Source: Streptomyces sp. NBC_01454 | GTDB taxonomy: Bacteria > Actinomycetota > Actinomycetes > Streptomycetales > Streptomycetaceae | DNA: 64,000 nucleotides | Assembly (NCBI RefSeq): GCF_036227565.1 | Contig: NZ_CP109461.1 | Location: forward strand, 558,001-622,000 | Direction of reading: 5' to 3' | Shown: positions 1 to 8,331 of the stretch, piece after piece | Layout of the letters: each line of letters begins with the position of its first letter | How positions within the stretch are numbered: position 1 is the stretch's first letter | Made by a program: the position numbers and the translations under genes | Notes under the pieces: generated by a model | What the model saw: the letters and a program-made list of their open reading frames with translations, nothing else | Database searches by the model: none | What the model was told of the DNA's origin: nothing

Positions 1-191
1 CCCGCTCCATCGCGTCGCGGGCAGCAGCCCGCTCGTTCCGCAGTGCCTGCTTCTGCCCAGCTGCACCAACGAGGTGCAGCCTCTCGACGCCAGCGTTACC
101 ACTGCGTCGCGCAAGAACCTGGCGTCGCCATGGACATAGCCGATCAGGCCACCCGATCGCCCAGCTGCACGATTTCGTTCATCGTCCCCAT
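1..191 (-). pseudogene. Partial small gene below the topoisomerase, reading frame disrupted
   Basis: An ATG at 191 with a strong AGGAGG site about 5 bases upstream opens a 15-codon peptide (MGTMNEIVQLGDRVA) that stops at once. The neighbouring frame then reads LIGYVHGDARFLRDAV, and the third frame reads a charged helical stretch (QKQALRNERAAARDAMER) to the window edge. The best explanation is one small gene broken by two frameshifts and cut by the window end. No function is recognised. Confidence 0.3.
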
Positions 192-222
192 CACATCCTC
201 CTGTTGTCGCTGTCGTGAAAAG

Positions 223-270
223 GCAGCAGCGGGCCCCGAGGTCCGGTGACTGTGCGGGACCCGCTGCTGC
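223..270 (-). terminator. Terminator of the topoisomerase gene
   Basis: An 11-bp perfect inverted repeat (GCAGCAGCGGG at 223-233, CCCGCTGCTGC at 260-270) lies just past the topoisomerase stop. Read on the minus strand it is followed by CTTTTC, the order expected for a factor-independent terminator. Confidence 0.55.
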
Positions 271-291
271 TCGTCAGTGCCTGTCCGGGCA

Positions 292-2667
292 TCAGCCGAA
301 CGACGGCACGATCTTCTTCTTGCCGCCCTCTTCCTTCCAGGCAACCTTCGCGTCAAAGGTCTTACCCTTCGACGAGACGAACCCCGTGCCTTGGATGGTC
401 TTGCCGGCCGCCAGGTCACGCCTTTGCACATCGGTAAAAGTCACCTGGCACCAGGACCGCGGCGGCTCGTCGCCAGAGTCGAAGTCGGGGACGATCTTCT
501 TCGCCTTCGCGTCCCAGCTGACCTTGCAGCCGAAGGTCTTGCCGGTCCTCGCGCTGACGAAGTCGTTGATCTCCAGCGCCTGGCCCGCCAGGAGCGCCGT
601 GACCTCCGCCGGCGTGAACGTCCGGCCGGACCACTTCGTCGGCCTGTCGGGTACTGTCAGCTGGAACCCGACGAACTTGCGGCCCTTGAAGTCGCCGACG
701 CCGAGCGCACCGGTGGCCGTGAACGGCTTGTCCGCCGTGTTCGTGGCCTCGAACGTGATCGTCTCGCCCGCCAGCAGCTTCGCCACCTCGTCATCGCTGA
801 GCTCGTGGCCCGACCAGACCTTCTTGAAGGTGACCTTCTTCGGCCCGCCCGGAGCGGCCTGCCACACGCCCTCGGCGCGAGCGGCGATCTGGGTCTCACT
901 CAGGCCCAGCTCGGAGCGCATGGACGCGGCGTTCTTCGACATCGTGGCGATGTCCTCGCAAACCCAGTCGGCGACGACTGCGAGGCGCTCCTCGGCGGTC
1001 GCGGTCCCGGCTGCGATGTCGCGCATGTCGGCGTAGACCTTCTCGGTGAGCCCGAGGTCGCCGATGCGCGTGCCCGGCAGCAGCCGCCAGCTCATCTCGC
1101 CGGCCTGCGCGAGCCTGAGCTTCCGGCCCTTCTCCGAGAGCAGCGGGAACTTCGCCCTGTCGCTGGTGACCTCCGAGTACGTCGAAGTGCGGGTCGCGCC
1201 CGTGCCCACGTCGCGCTTCTCCAACTGCTTCATGAGCCACTTCATAGTCGGGTGTTCAGGGCGCTTGTTCGCACCCTCGAAGACGAACGGCGCCGCAGTT
1301 CGGCCCAGACCCTTGCTGCTCTCGTTCTCGTCGCCCTCGGCGGAGTCGTCGCCGGCGTCCGGATCGAACACGGCCCGCCAGCCAGGGCTCTTGGGCACGT
1401 TGGCGATGCCGACGAAGTCCGGGTACTTCTCCACGTGGCCCTTCTGCTGCTCGTAGAGGTAGTCCTCGGCGAGCATGGCCAGGTAGTTCTTCGCGAGCAT
1501 CTCGTAGATGAGGCGTCCGGCCTTGCCGTACTTGTGCTCGACCCCGTCCAGCGAGGAGGGCACCTTCGGTCCCGGACGATTCGCGCCGTGCGCGCCCTGG
1601 GGCTTCACGTGTGTGGACCGAGGCTGGCGGTGCGTCAGAAGCGCAGCGTCGACGCCGACCACGGCGGTGATCTTGTCGACCAGCGGGGCGAGGTCCTTGA
1701 ACTGCTCGGGCGTGATCGTCTTGTCCTCCGTGCGCGGGTACGAGACGACCTGGTCCTCGTACATCTTCTGGTAGGTCGAGAGCGTGAGGTTCGCCTTCAC
1801 GCCCTTGCCGACGAGCATCGAGGACAGGGACGCCAGGTCAAGCAGCTTCGGCGGCGCGGTCTTCTTGTCCGCCTTGCTGTCCAGGACCACAGGGGAGGGG
1901 CCGTACTGCTGCGGCACCTGACCCTTCTGGTCGAATCGCGGCTCGTCCGGGTTCGTGTACATGACGTCGTTCTCGTCGCGGAAGCGGTTCTGAAAGAACG
2001 GCTTCTTGACGTACTCGGCATAGGCCTTCTGCTGGTCGCCGACAAGAGAGACCATCGCCGACTTCAGCCGGCCCTGGCGCAGCACGAGGTCCTGGCCGGA
2101 CTGGCGGCCCATCGCTGTGGCGATGCGCGTGAACTGCATGGAGAGGAAGTCCCACTGCGAGCGGTACATCGCCTTGCGGTAGTCGCCCTCGTCCTGCATG
2201 GACTTCACCGGCCGGCGCTGTTCGAACGCCTTCTGGATCGACGCCTTCGACTCATCGGTGAACTCCATGCGGCTGAACTTCATGCCATGGAAGCCGAGTT
2301 CGTCGATCGCCTCCCAGAAGAGCAGGTCGCCCTCGCCGGACGGATCCAGGTCCGTGGCGATGACGATTTCGTCGCCGCGGCCGAGCGCCGCACGCAGAGC
2401 CTTGATGACGTCTGCGACGTTCTTCTGCGGCTCGCGCTTCCACGTCAGGTCTTCCGGGTTCCACGGCAAGTTGCCCAGGTCCCACTTCTGATAGGCGTCC
2501 GCGAGTGAGGAGTCCACCATCGCGTGCGGCTGGGCGAACTCGTAGAGATGACCCCTCAGGCTCGCCACTTCGTAGGCCGTGCCCTTGTAGCTGCCCTTCG
2601 TCCCGCCGAGGGCGCTGGCCATGTTCCTCGCTGCGCTCGGCTTCTCTGCGACCACGATCGCGACCAT
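292..2667 (-). CDS. Type IA DNA topoisomerase (TopB/plasmid type)
   Basis: A 791-aa type IA topoisomerase, which relaxes or decatenates DNA through a 5'-phosphotyrosine intermediate. The Toprim domain starts at residue 1: the conserved Glu is E8 in VVAEKPSAA, and the acidic triad lies in ATDLDPSGEGD (D106, D108, E112). The active-site tyrosine is Y310 in VVSYPRTED, matching the S/TYPR-S/T-D signature. From about residue 610 there are three repeats of the pattern T..EV..LLAG..I, ending in a GKTFDAKVAW-like unit, as in topoisomerase III C-terminal repeats. The ATG at 2667 has AAGGAG 8 bases upstream. Plasmid copies of this enzyme usually serve replication or conjugative transfer; that role is inferred. 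The gene is intact. Confidence 0.93.
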   Translation of the reverse strand: MVAIVVAEKPSAARNMASALGGTKGSYKGTAYEVASLRGHLYEFAQPHAMVDSSLADAYQKWDLGNLPWNPEDLTWKREPQKNVADVIKALRAALGRGDEIVIATDLDPSGEGDLLFWEAIDELGFHGMKFSRMEFTDESKASIQKAFEQRRPVKSMQDEGDYRKAMYRSQWDFLSMQFTRIATAMGRQSGQDLVLRQGRLKSAMVSLVGDQQKAYAEYVKKPFFQNRFRDENDVMYTNPDEPRFDQKGQVPQQYGPSPVVLDSKADKKTAPPKLLDLASLSSMLVGKGVKANLTLSTYQKMYEDQVVSYPRTEDKTITPEQFKDLAPLVDKITAVVGVDAALLTHRQPRSTHVKPQGAHGANRPGPKVPSSLDGVEHKYGKAGRLIYEMLAKNYLAMLAEDYLYEQQKGHVEKYPDFVGIANVPKSPGWRAVFDPDAGDDSAEGDENESSKGLGRTAAPFVFEGANKRPEHPTMKWLMKQLEKRDVGTGATRTSTYSEVTSDRAKFPLLSEKGRKLRLAQAGEMSWRLLPGTRIGDLGLTEKVYADMRDIAAGTATAEERLAVVADWVCEDIATMSKNAASMRSELGLSETQIAARAEGVWQAAPGGPKKVTFKKVWSGHELSDDEVAKLLAGETITFEATNTADKPFTATGALGVGDFKGRKFVGFQLTVPDRPTKWSGRTFTPAEVTALLAGQALEINDFVSARTGKTFGCKVSWDAKAKKIVPDFDSGDEPPRSWCQVTFTDVQRRDLAAGKTIQGTGFVSSKGKTFDAKVAWKEEGGKKKIVPSFG

Positions 2668-2829
2668 GTCGACTCCTTCTCGTCGTTGACTTGGAAACGA
2701 GTGTGAGCCTACTCGAAAAGGATGGATGAATGAGAGTCAAAAGGAGCCTGTAAAGACTTTGAATGGCGCAGGAGCATGCAGAGAGAGCCCGGCGCCGGCA
2801 CGCTGTTCGAGCAATCACCGCTCGTCGAA

Positions 2830-2867
2830 AAAAGAGAAGACCCCGAGAAGCTGTGCTTCTCGGGGTC
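2830..2867 (-). terminator. Strong factor-independent terminator
   Basis: A 13-bp perfect stem (GACCCCGAGAAGC at 2839-2851, its complement at 2855-2867) with a TGT loop. On the minus strand it is followed by a run of seven T. It ends the small minus-strand gene at 2886-3310. Confidence 0.85.
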
Positions 2868-2885
2868 GTCGTCTGTCCAGCGCCA

Positions 2886-3310
2886 TTACCGAGTCGGCAT
2901 CGCCACGCCGAGCCGGACACGGTACACCCGCAGCACCTTGCCGAGCGTCTCGAGTCCCTCCGGGTGCTTCAGGCATTCCTCCAGCTCCTTCAGCCGGACG
3001 GGCCGCACGCCTGCCACCTCGGCGACCTGCTTGCGCGTGGCCTGACCCTGAGCTTGATCAGCAGATCCGGCAGGTCCGCGGTCAGGTCCTCGAACATCCG
3101 GAACTTCTCCCGCTCGCCCATGCGCGTGTGGCCGACATGGATCGCGCCACAGCTCTCTTCGCACCAGTACCAGCTCGTCGACACGTCTTCCCGGAGCTTC
3201 GCGGGGGTCTCCTGCTGGCTCCGGTAGCGGCGCTTGAAGGCCCACGTCCCTTCGCGCTGTGTCCGGCATCCGCGCGGCGCGTCCTCGGGCCGCGAGGCCG
3301 GCGCGGCCAT
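2886..3310 (-). pseudogene. Small Cys-containing protein gene, single frameshift
   Basis: The ATG at 3310 (MAAPASRPEDAPRG) has AGAGAAG upstream. It reads WYWCEESCGAIHVGHTRMG and on to DLPDLLIKL, then loses sense near 3050. The adjacent frame continues with ATRKQVAEVAGVRPVRLKE and ends in VYRVRLGVAMPTR, just before a textbook terminator. One indel at about 3040-3055 would make a protein of about 140 aa whose C-terminal half resembles a helix-turn-helix (TRKQVAEVAGVR). Either the gene is dead, or this is a base-calling error or a programmed frameshift. Function is unknown; a DNA-binding role is a guess. Confidence 0.55.
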
Positions 3311-3367
3311 ACCCGCTTCTCTACTCTCTCGGCAGTTGTCGGATTCCGGGGAGCAGTGGGGGCCTGA

Positions 3368-4566
3368 GTGGGCGTTGAAAGTGGTGGCTGGCTTGTTGAG
3401 TTCTACGACCTGAAGCGACCTCTGGCCCCGCCGGGTGACGACTTGGCGGACAAGGTCGGCGACGTCCTGGCTCGGGCCCAGAAGAACGGCGCGCGCCATC
3501 GGACCCCGTTTCTGATCCCAGCAGACGATCGGCTGCCCGATCTGCGGGTCGACCTCTACTTCCGCAAGAGCAAGATCGTCTCGAAGCAACCGACGACCTG
3601 GCGCCGGTACGCCTACTCGCTCGCGGTGTGGCTCGGCTTCCTCGACACCCTCGGCGTCTCATGGGACGAGGCAGCGGGCGAGGACTACACGGACTTCAAG
3701 TTCTGGCGGATCACTGACGTCTCCAACGGTGAACGCATCGAGCCCACGTCGTTCGACACCGACCGGTCGGCGCTGAACTCCTTCTACACGTGGGCAGGAC
3801 CCCTCTACGGCTGCATCAACCCCGTGGCGACCGGCGACATCCTGGGTACCGCCGACCCGGTCGACATCCCTGCTGGACAGGGTCGGCGTGACCCCGCGCG
3901 CCCAGCCGGCTCAACTCGCCGGAGAGTGAAGTGGTTGCTGCGGGGTGCCTTCGAGCAGTGGCGGGACATCGGGTTCCGCGGCTACGGCTTCGACGGGCTG
4001 AGGGCCGAAGGGTGGCGGGGCGCTCATGAAGACCGGGACTGCGCGTTCGTCGACGGGTTGTACGGGACGGGGCTGCGGCTGGCGGAGTGGGGCAGCGTGC
4101 TGGATGTGGAGCTGCCCTCCGTTGACGCCGCCGGCCGGTTTCCCCGGGCGTACCTGGCGCGTGCCTGCGCCAAGGGCAAGCGGGAGGGACGCGAGTACCG
4201 GGTTCCCGTTGGCGTTCTGAAGTCCGTCACGGGATGCATGGACCCGATCGAGGGGTCCCGGGCGGAAGCAGTCCGCCGCGCGCGGCGGGCGGGCCGCTAC
4301 GAGCGGGTGGCCAGGCTGAAGATCGTCACGCGGTTCAGTCCTCAGGCCCGTACGCTGACCGTCCTGACGGCCGAGGGCAGCAGCACGCTGTCCCTGGACG
4401 GGCTGGATCCGGAGGAGCGGCTGCTGCGTTCCGGCAGACGCCCCAGGGCCTGGAACCGCTCGCGGTATGGCTCGGCGTGAACGGGTTGCCGATGCTCGCC
4501 CACAGCTGGGAGAAGCGGTTCACCGGCATCCGGCCGCCTGCCTCGGCCCACCAGGCCGCCGGGTAG
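3368..4566 (+). pseudogene. Tyrosine recombinase/integrase remnant
   Basis: The GTG-started frame gives 370 aa. The N-terminal part (PTTWRRYAYSLAVWLGFL, a SAM-like core-binding fold) and the first catalytic arginine region (YGTGLRLAEWGSVLDVEL) match actinobacterial site-specific integrases. Near 4435 the frame is lost. The next frame continues the family pattern (TPQGLEPLAVWLGVNG, then PMLAHSWEKRF) but ends at 4566 before the HxxR, H/W and Tyr boxes. The enzyme is therefore frameshifted and lacks its C-terminal active site. It is related to, but not the same as, the recombinase at 52612-55333. It is probably a relic of an earlier integration. Confidence 0.8.
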
Positions 4567-4628
4567 GGCGCATCGAACGCACGGTTGCACGGCCGGAGAG
4601 GCGTTGTCAGTGGGGGGTGAGATGCTGC

Positions 4629-4671
4629 GGCGGTGGTCTTCCCCCGGTTCGGTCGGGGGAAGACCACCGCC
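4629..4671. terminator. Bidirectional terminator between convergent genes
   Basis: An 18-bp perfect stem (GGCGGTGGTCTTCCCCCG at 4629-4646, complement at 4654-4671) with a 7-base loop. It lies between the integrase relic (plus) and the DUF397 gene (minus). There is no clear T run, but it is placed where both transcripts must end. Confidence 0.6.
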
Positions 4672-4682
4672 GTCTGCACTGA

Positions 4683-4904
4683 TCAGAGTTCTCCGCTCAC
4701 CATGGCCCTCCGGAACATGCTCCACTCGGTGGCCGTGTACCGCAGCGGCTCCAGGTGCGGGTTCTTCGAGTCGCGGACGGCGATGCCACCTCCGGGGAGG
4801 TCGGTGATTTCGACGCAGTTGTGCTCAGGACCGCTTTCCTTCGCCTTGCGCCAGTGGGCGGCGGAGAGGTCGTACTCGTACAGCTCCGCCTTCTGTTCGC
4901 TCAC
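4683..4904 (-). CDS. DUF397 small regulatory protein
   Basis: A 73-aa protein with the DUF397 pattern: W.K....E.NCVEI near the centre, then IAVRDSKNPHLEPL and a final W..F. DUF397 proteins are nearly always encoded beside an XRE/DUF5753 regulator in streptomycetes, where such pairs modulate development or antibiotic production (AbaA/WhiJ-type loci). Its GTG start overlaps the stop of the XRE gene by four bases (GTGA), so the two are translationally coupled. It ends at the hairpin at 4629-4671. Confidence 0.9.
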   Translation of the reverse strand: MSEQKAELYEYDLSAAHWRKAKESGPEHNCVEITDLPGGGIAVRDSKNPHLEPLRYTATEWSMFRRAMVSGEL

Positions 4905-5767
4905 TTGCGGTGCCCTTCTTCCAACTTGGTGATCCGTGCGAGTGTGTCCTCCACCGACAGGGCCGCGGCGCGGATGCGCTCGACCGCGTGGGCGAAGGGT
5001 TGCGCACCGTCGCCCTCAACGTAGGTAGCTCCGCTGAGGTTCTCCAACAGCACGACATCTGGGGTGGGGCCGGGGAAGCGGACCAGGCCGAAGCCGCCGA
5101 ACATCCCCGGATGGGCGGTGGAGTCCATCGGCATGAGCTGCACCGTGACGTTCGGCAATTCCGAGACGTCGAGGAGCTTGCGCAGCTGCTCGCGCATGGT
5201 GACCGGCCGGACCTCGAAACGGGTGTGCAGGGCGGCTTCGTGGATGATCGCCCACAGCTGCAACGGGTTCCCGGGCCGGGTCAGGACCGCCTGCCGGGCC
5301 TGGCGGACCTCGGCGAGGGCGACGATCTCCTCCGACGTGCGCGTCTCGCTGGTCGCGGTCATCGTCTCGCGTGCGTACGCGGCGCTCTGCAGCAGTCCGG
5401 GGATGGCCAGCGGCGCCCACTCCCGGATGTGCTCCGCGTCGTCCTCCAGCGAGATGTAATCCGCGTACGCCGGGGAGACGACACCGCTGTAGGTCTGCCA
5501 CCAGCCTTTCTTGCCCGCGTCCTTGGCGAGGTTCTCCAGCGCGGTGAAGACCTCCGGATCCGTGACGTCGTACGCCTTGAGCAGGGCGGTGACCTCGGCG
5601 GGGCGGATGTTCTGCCGGGCGTTCTCGATCTTGGAGAGCTTGGGCACCTTCCAGCCCATGGCGACGGCGGCGTCCTCGAGGGTCATGCCGGCGTCGTTGC
5701 GGAGCTTCTTCAGTGTCTGGCCCAGGCGCCGCCGGCGGACGGTGGGCTCAACAGGCTGGTGCGGCAT
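4901..5767 (-). CDS. XRE-family regulator with DUF5753 domain
   Basis: A 288-aa regulator. The helix-turn-helix spans about residues 13-70 (LGQTLKKLRNDAGMTLEDAA, then KVPKLSKIENARQNI). The C-terminal DUF5753 region covers about 95-285, including the typical PGLLQSAAYAR and QLMPMDSTAHPGMFGGF segments. The start is an ATG at 5767. It is divergent from the HATPase gene at 5966, and the shared intergenic region holds an 8-bp inverted repeat (5898-5924) that is a plausible operator. The set XRE + DUF397 + HATPase is a classic Streptomyces regulatory module. The ligand and targets cannot be read from sequence. Confidence 0.92.
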   Translation of the reverse strand: MPHQPVEPTVRRRRLGQTLKKLRNDAGMTLEDAAVAMGWKVPKLSKIENARQNIRPAEVTALLKAYDVTDPEVFTALENLAKDAGKKGWWQTYSGVVSPAYADYISLEDDAEHIREWAPLAIPGLLQSAAYARETMTATSETRTSEEIVALAEVRQARQAVLTRPGNPLQLWAIIHEAALHTRFEVRPVTMREQLRKLLDVSELPNVTVQLMPMDSTAHPGMFGGFGLVRFPGPTPDVVLLENLSGATYVEGDGAQPFAHAVERIRAAALSVEDTLARITKLEEGHRK

Positions 5768-5897
5768 ATGCGCAGTGTCGCACCGCCCTGGGCAGCAACA
5801 CGACCCAGTTCACGGGACTGCTTGGCGAGATTAGGCAGAAAGGTTGCGGCCTGCCCGCGAAAGGGTAGATGCTCGACAGCCGATGGACGCGCTCGGT

Positions 5898-5924
5898 CAA
5901 CTAGCCGTTGCGGTGCGCTAGTTG
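5898..5924. promoter_or_regulatory. Inverted repeat in the divergent regulator promoter region
   Basis: CAACTAGC at 5898-5905 and GCTAGTTG at 5917-5924 form a perfect 8-bp inverted repeat with an 11-base spacer, between the divergent XRE and HATPase starts. A TTGCGG...TAGATG promoter-like pair lies just before it on the plus strand. It is a likely operator for the XRE regulator; this is inference. Confidence 0.5.
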
Positions 5925-5965
5925 CTCGGCGCCGTGCGGCCTCGTGCCGCGGGTTGGAGGCAGCC

Positions 5966-6433
5966 GTGTTGGTGGAAGGATCGACAGGGTCGTCGACGCC
6001 CGGGTTCTACCTGCAAGTCCGTCAGGCCGGGTTCGCCGTCCACATGAACGCCTCGGCCGCCCATCTGCGGTCCCTGCGCGCCCTGGCTGACAAGACCCTC
6101 TGCGCGGCCGGCCTGGGCGGGGGCATCAGCGATGCGGCCCAGCTCGTCGCCTCGGAGCTGATCGGGAACGCGGTACGGGCCTGTGGGGACCACGTCCCCC
6201 TGGTCGTGGAGGTCGACGCCGAGGAAAGCGGCGTATCGGTGAAGGTCCACGACCCCATGGGGGACCGACTGCCCAGCCGCCGCCCGATCGCGCTCGACGA
6301 CGACAAGTCTGAAGGCGGGCGGGGGCTGGGGCTGGTGGACATCCTGGCACCCGGCTGGACCGTGCGCCCCACTCCGGTCGGCAAGCAGGTCGTGTGCAGA
6401 CTCCCGCACTCCGAAGGAGACCTCCGTGGGTGA
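5966..6433 (+). CDS. HATPase (anti-sigma/RsbW-like) protein
   Basis: A 155-aa GHKL ATP-binding protein of the kind that acts as an anti-sigma factor kinase or partner of XRE/DUF397 pairs. The N box is seen in AQLVASELIGNAVRAC (E..GNA). The G1 region is VKVHDPMGD, and the G2-like glycine loop is EGGRGLGLVDILA. The GTG start at 5966 is chosen because GGAGG lies 5 bases upstream; upstream sequence in the same frame is opposite the XRE gene and is not coding. The next gene starts inside its last codons, so it heads a coupled pair. Confidence 0.85.
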   Translation: MLVEGSTGSSTPGFYLQVRQAGFAVHMNASAAHLRSLRALADKTLCAAGLGGGISDAAQLVASELIGNAVRACGDHVPLVVEVDAEESGVSVKVHDPMGDRLPSRRPIALDDDKSEGGRGLGLVDILAPGWTVRPTPVGKQVVCRLPHSEGDLRG

Positions 6434-6779
6434 GACCCCGTCCGAGCAGATGCCCTTCCGGATCGCGTACGACGAGACGGCCCGACAGCTGGTCGTGTGG
6501 ATGACCTACGGCAGCGGCCCCAAGCAGACCACCCGGCGCAAGGAGGTCGGATCGGTGGAGGCTCTGGCTGTCACGGTGGCCCGCCACCGCTACGAAGCGT
6601 TCCTGCAGGGCCAGCTCGCCGACGAGCTCACCCGTGCCGGCGTCGACCACCTCGGTGCGGATCCGGCCCGGCTGGAGGCCGCCGTACGCGCACTGCTGGA
6701 TCCGGCCTGCTCCGTCTCGCTGAGCACCCTGCTGCACGGCCCGACACCGCCGCCCACGGCAAGCTCCCCGCCACCCTGA
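6426..6779 (+). CDS. Hypothetical protein coupled to the HATPase
   Basis: A 117-aa protein. The GTG start overlaps the HATPase stop by 8 bases and has GAAGGAG upstream. The first 55 residues look like a small beta domain (FRIAYDETARQLVVWMTYG, then TTRRKEVGSVEAL), followed by helices and a Pro-rich tail. The family is not recognised. Coupling to the HATPase suggests a role in the same regulatory unit. Confidence 0.7.
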   Translation: MGETPSEQMPFRIAYDETARQLVVWMTYGSGPKQTTRRKEVGSVEALAVTVARHRYEAFLQGQLADELTRAGVDHLGADPARLEAAVRALLDPACSVSLSTLLHGPTPPPTASSPPP

Positions 6780-6903
6780 ACCTTCGCCCCACGGCGGACA
6801 GCGATCCTGCTGCCGCACGCCTGAGCTGAATCGCGCCGCCGCAACGCCGCCCAGCCCGTGGGCTGGGCGTATCCACGTTGTCTGCCGATCGAAGGAGGGC
6901 ACC

Positions 6904-8331
6904 ATGCCCCGCTCCGCGCACACGCCAGACAGCGGCCGGATCGTCATACTCGGGGCCGGACCATGCGGTCTGTCCTGCGCCGACGAGCTGGCCCGCCTCG
7001 GCCATCGCGACTTCGTGCTGCTGGAGGCCGCCTCCGCGCCGGGAGGGCTCGCCTCCTCCGTGGTGGACGAGGCCGGCTTCACCTGGGACCTAGGCGGCCA
7101 CGTGGTCTTCTCCCACTTCGGCGAGTTCGACCGGTTGCTGGCCGGGCTCTTCACCGGCGAGGAGCTGCTGCGCCACGACCGCTCCTCCTACATCCGCTAC
7201 GGCGACGGATGGATGCCCTACCCCTTCCAGCAGCACCTCCATCACCTCCCGCCGAAGGACGCCGCGGCCTGCCTGCGCGACCTCCTCACAGCCCGCCCGG
7301 ACGCCCGCGGGGACTCCGCGGCTCCGGCGGACTTCGCGACGTGGCTGGTCACGGTGTACGGCCAGGCCCTGGTGGACCGCTTCTTCGCCCCGTACAACAC
7401 CAAGGTCTGGGCGACGCCGCTTGAGGACATGGGCTCGGCATGGGTGGCCGAGCGGTTGGCCCCCGTCGACGTCGAGGAGATCCTCGCTGCGTTCGTCGGC
7501 ACCGCGGCACCCGCGCGCCGGTGGGGCCCGAACGCCACCTTCGCCTTCCCCACGTCCGGCGGCACCGGCGAGATCTGGCACCGCATCGGCGCCGGCCGCC
7601 TGCGCACCCGGGCCCGCGCGGTTGCCGTCGATCCGGCGACCCGCGCCGTCACCCTCGCCGGCGGCGAGAGGATCGGCTACGACCGCCTTGTGGCCACCGG
7701 ACCGCTAGACCAACTCGCCGCCATGACAGCCACCTGCCCGGCCCCGCTCCGGAGGGCCGCCGGGAGCCTGCGGCACACCACCGTGGCCATGGTCGGCCTC
7801 GGCTATCGGACACCGACCACCGACGCGAGGTCGTGGCTGTACTTCCCGCAGCCCGACGTGCCCTTCTACCGGGCCACGAACTTCAGCAAGTACGCGCCCG
7901 CCAACGTCCCCGACGCCCAGGTGGGCGCCTACAGCGCCTGGATGACCGAGACCTCCCTCACCGCCGGCCAGGGCCTGGACCGCGATACTCTGGTCCGCTC
8001 GTGCGACCAGGCGCTTCGCCGTCACGGCCTGGTGCCTTCGCAGGCGCCGCTGGCCAGCGCCCATGTCGAGGTGATCCCGTACGCCTACCCGGTGCCCGCC
8101 CTGGGACGGGACGAGGTCCTGGCGCAGGTGATGCCGTGGATGGAAGAGCGCGACATCTACCCCCGGGGCAGGTTCGGGACCTGGCGCTACGAGATCGGCA
8201 ACATGGACCACGCGGTCAAGATGGGCATCGACATCGCCCGCCGGCTGGTGAACGGAACGCGCGAGGAACTCCTGGTCTCCGCACCCTCCGGTCTCTCCGT
8301 GTCTGCGGCCCGGGTGGAGTGCCGGTCATGA
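6904..8331 (+). CDS. FAD-dependent oxidoreductase, UDP-galactopyranose-mutase/amine-oxidase-like
   Basis: A 475-aa flavoprotein. The Rossmann fold begins at residue 12 (RIVILGAGPCGLSCADEL, GxGxxG). A GGLASS/GGHVVF region and a YPFQQHLHHLP segment resemble UDP-galactopyranose mutase-like proteins. The C-terminal FAD signature is GRFGTWRYEIGNMDHAVKMG. RBS GAAGGAG precedes the ATG at 6904. Its stop overlaps the next start (ATGA). UGM-like enzymes isomerise nucleotide sugars, and two glycosyltransferases lie downstream, so sugar chemistry is plausible. Relatives also oxidise amines or porphyrins, so the substrate is open. Confidence 0.82.
   Translation: MPRSAHTPDSGRIVILGAGPCGLSCADELARLGHRDFVLLEAASAPGGLASSVVDEAGFTWDLGGHVVFSHFGEFDRLLAGLFTGEELLRHDRSSYIRYGDGWMPYPFQQHLHHLPPKDAAACLRDLLTARPDARGDSAAPADFATWLVTVYGQALVDRFFAPYNTKVWATPLEDMGSAWVAERLAPVDVEEILAAFVGTAAPARRWGPNATFAFPTSGGTGEIWHRIGAGRLRTRARAVAVDPATRAVTLAGGERIGYDRLVATGPLDQLAAMTATCPAPLRRAAGSLRHTTVAMVGLGYRTPTTDARSWLYFPQPDVPFYRATNFSKYAPANVPDAQVGAYSAWMTETSLTAGQGLDRDTLVRSCDQALRRHGLVPSQAPLASAHVEVIPYAYPVPALGRDEVLAQVMPWMEERDIYPRGRFGTWRYEIGNMDHAVKMGIDIARRLVNGTREELLVSAPSGLSVSAARVECRS

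Noticed and set aside
277..2508. 743-codon plus-strand frame opposite the topoisomerase
   Set aside because: It is the codon-bias shadow of an unmistakable minus-strand topoisomerase; its translation is low-complexity Arg/Leu/Val with no motif.
4910..5965. Long plus-strand extension of the HATPase frame
   Set aside because: It is antisense to the XRE gene; the HATPase fold starts only after GTG 5966, which has its own RBS.
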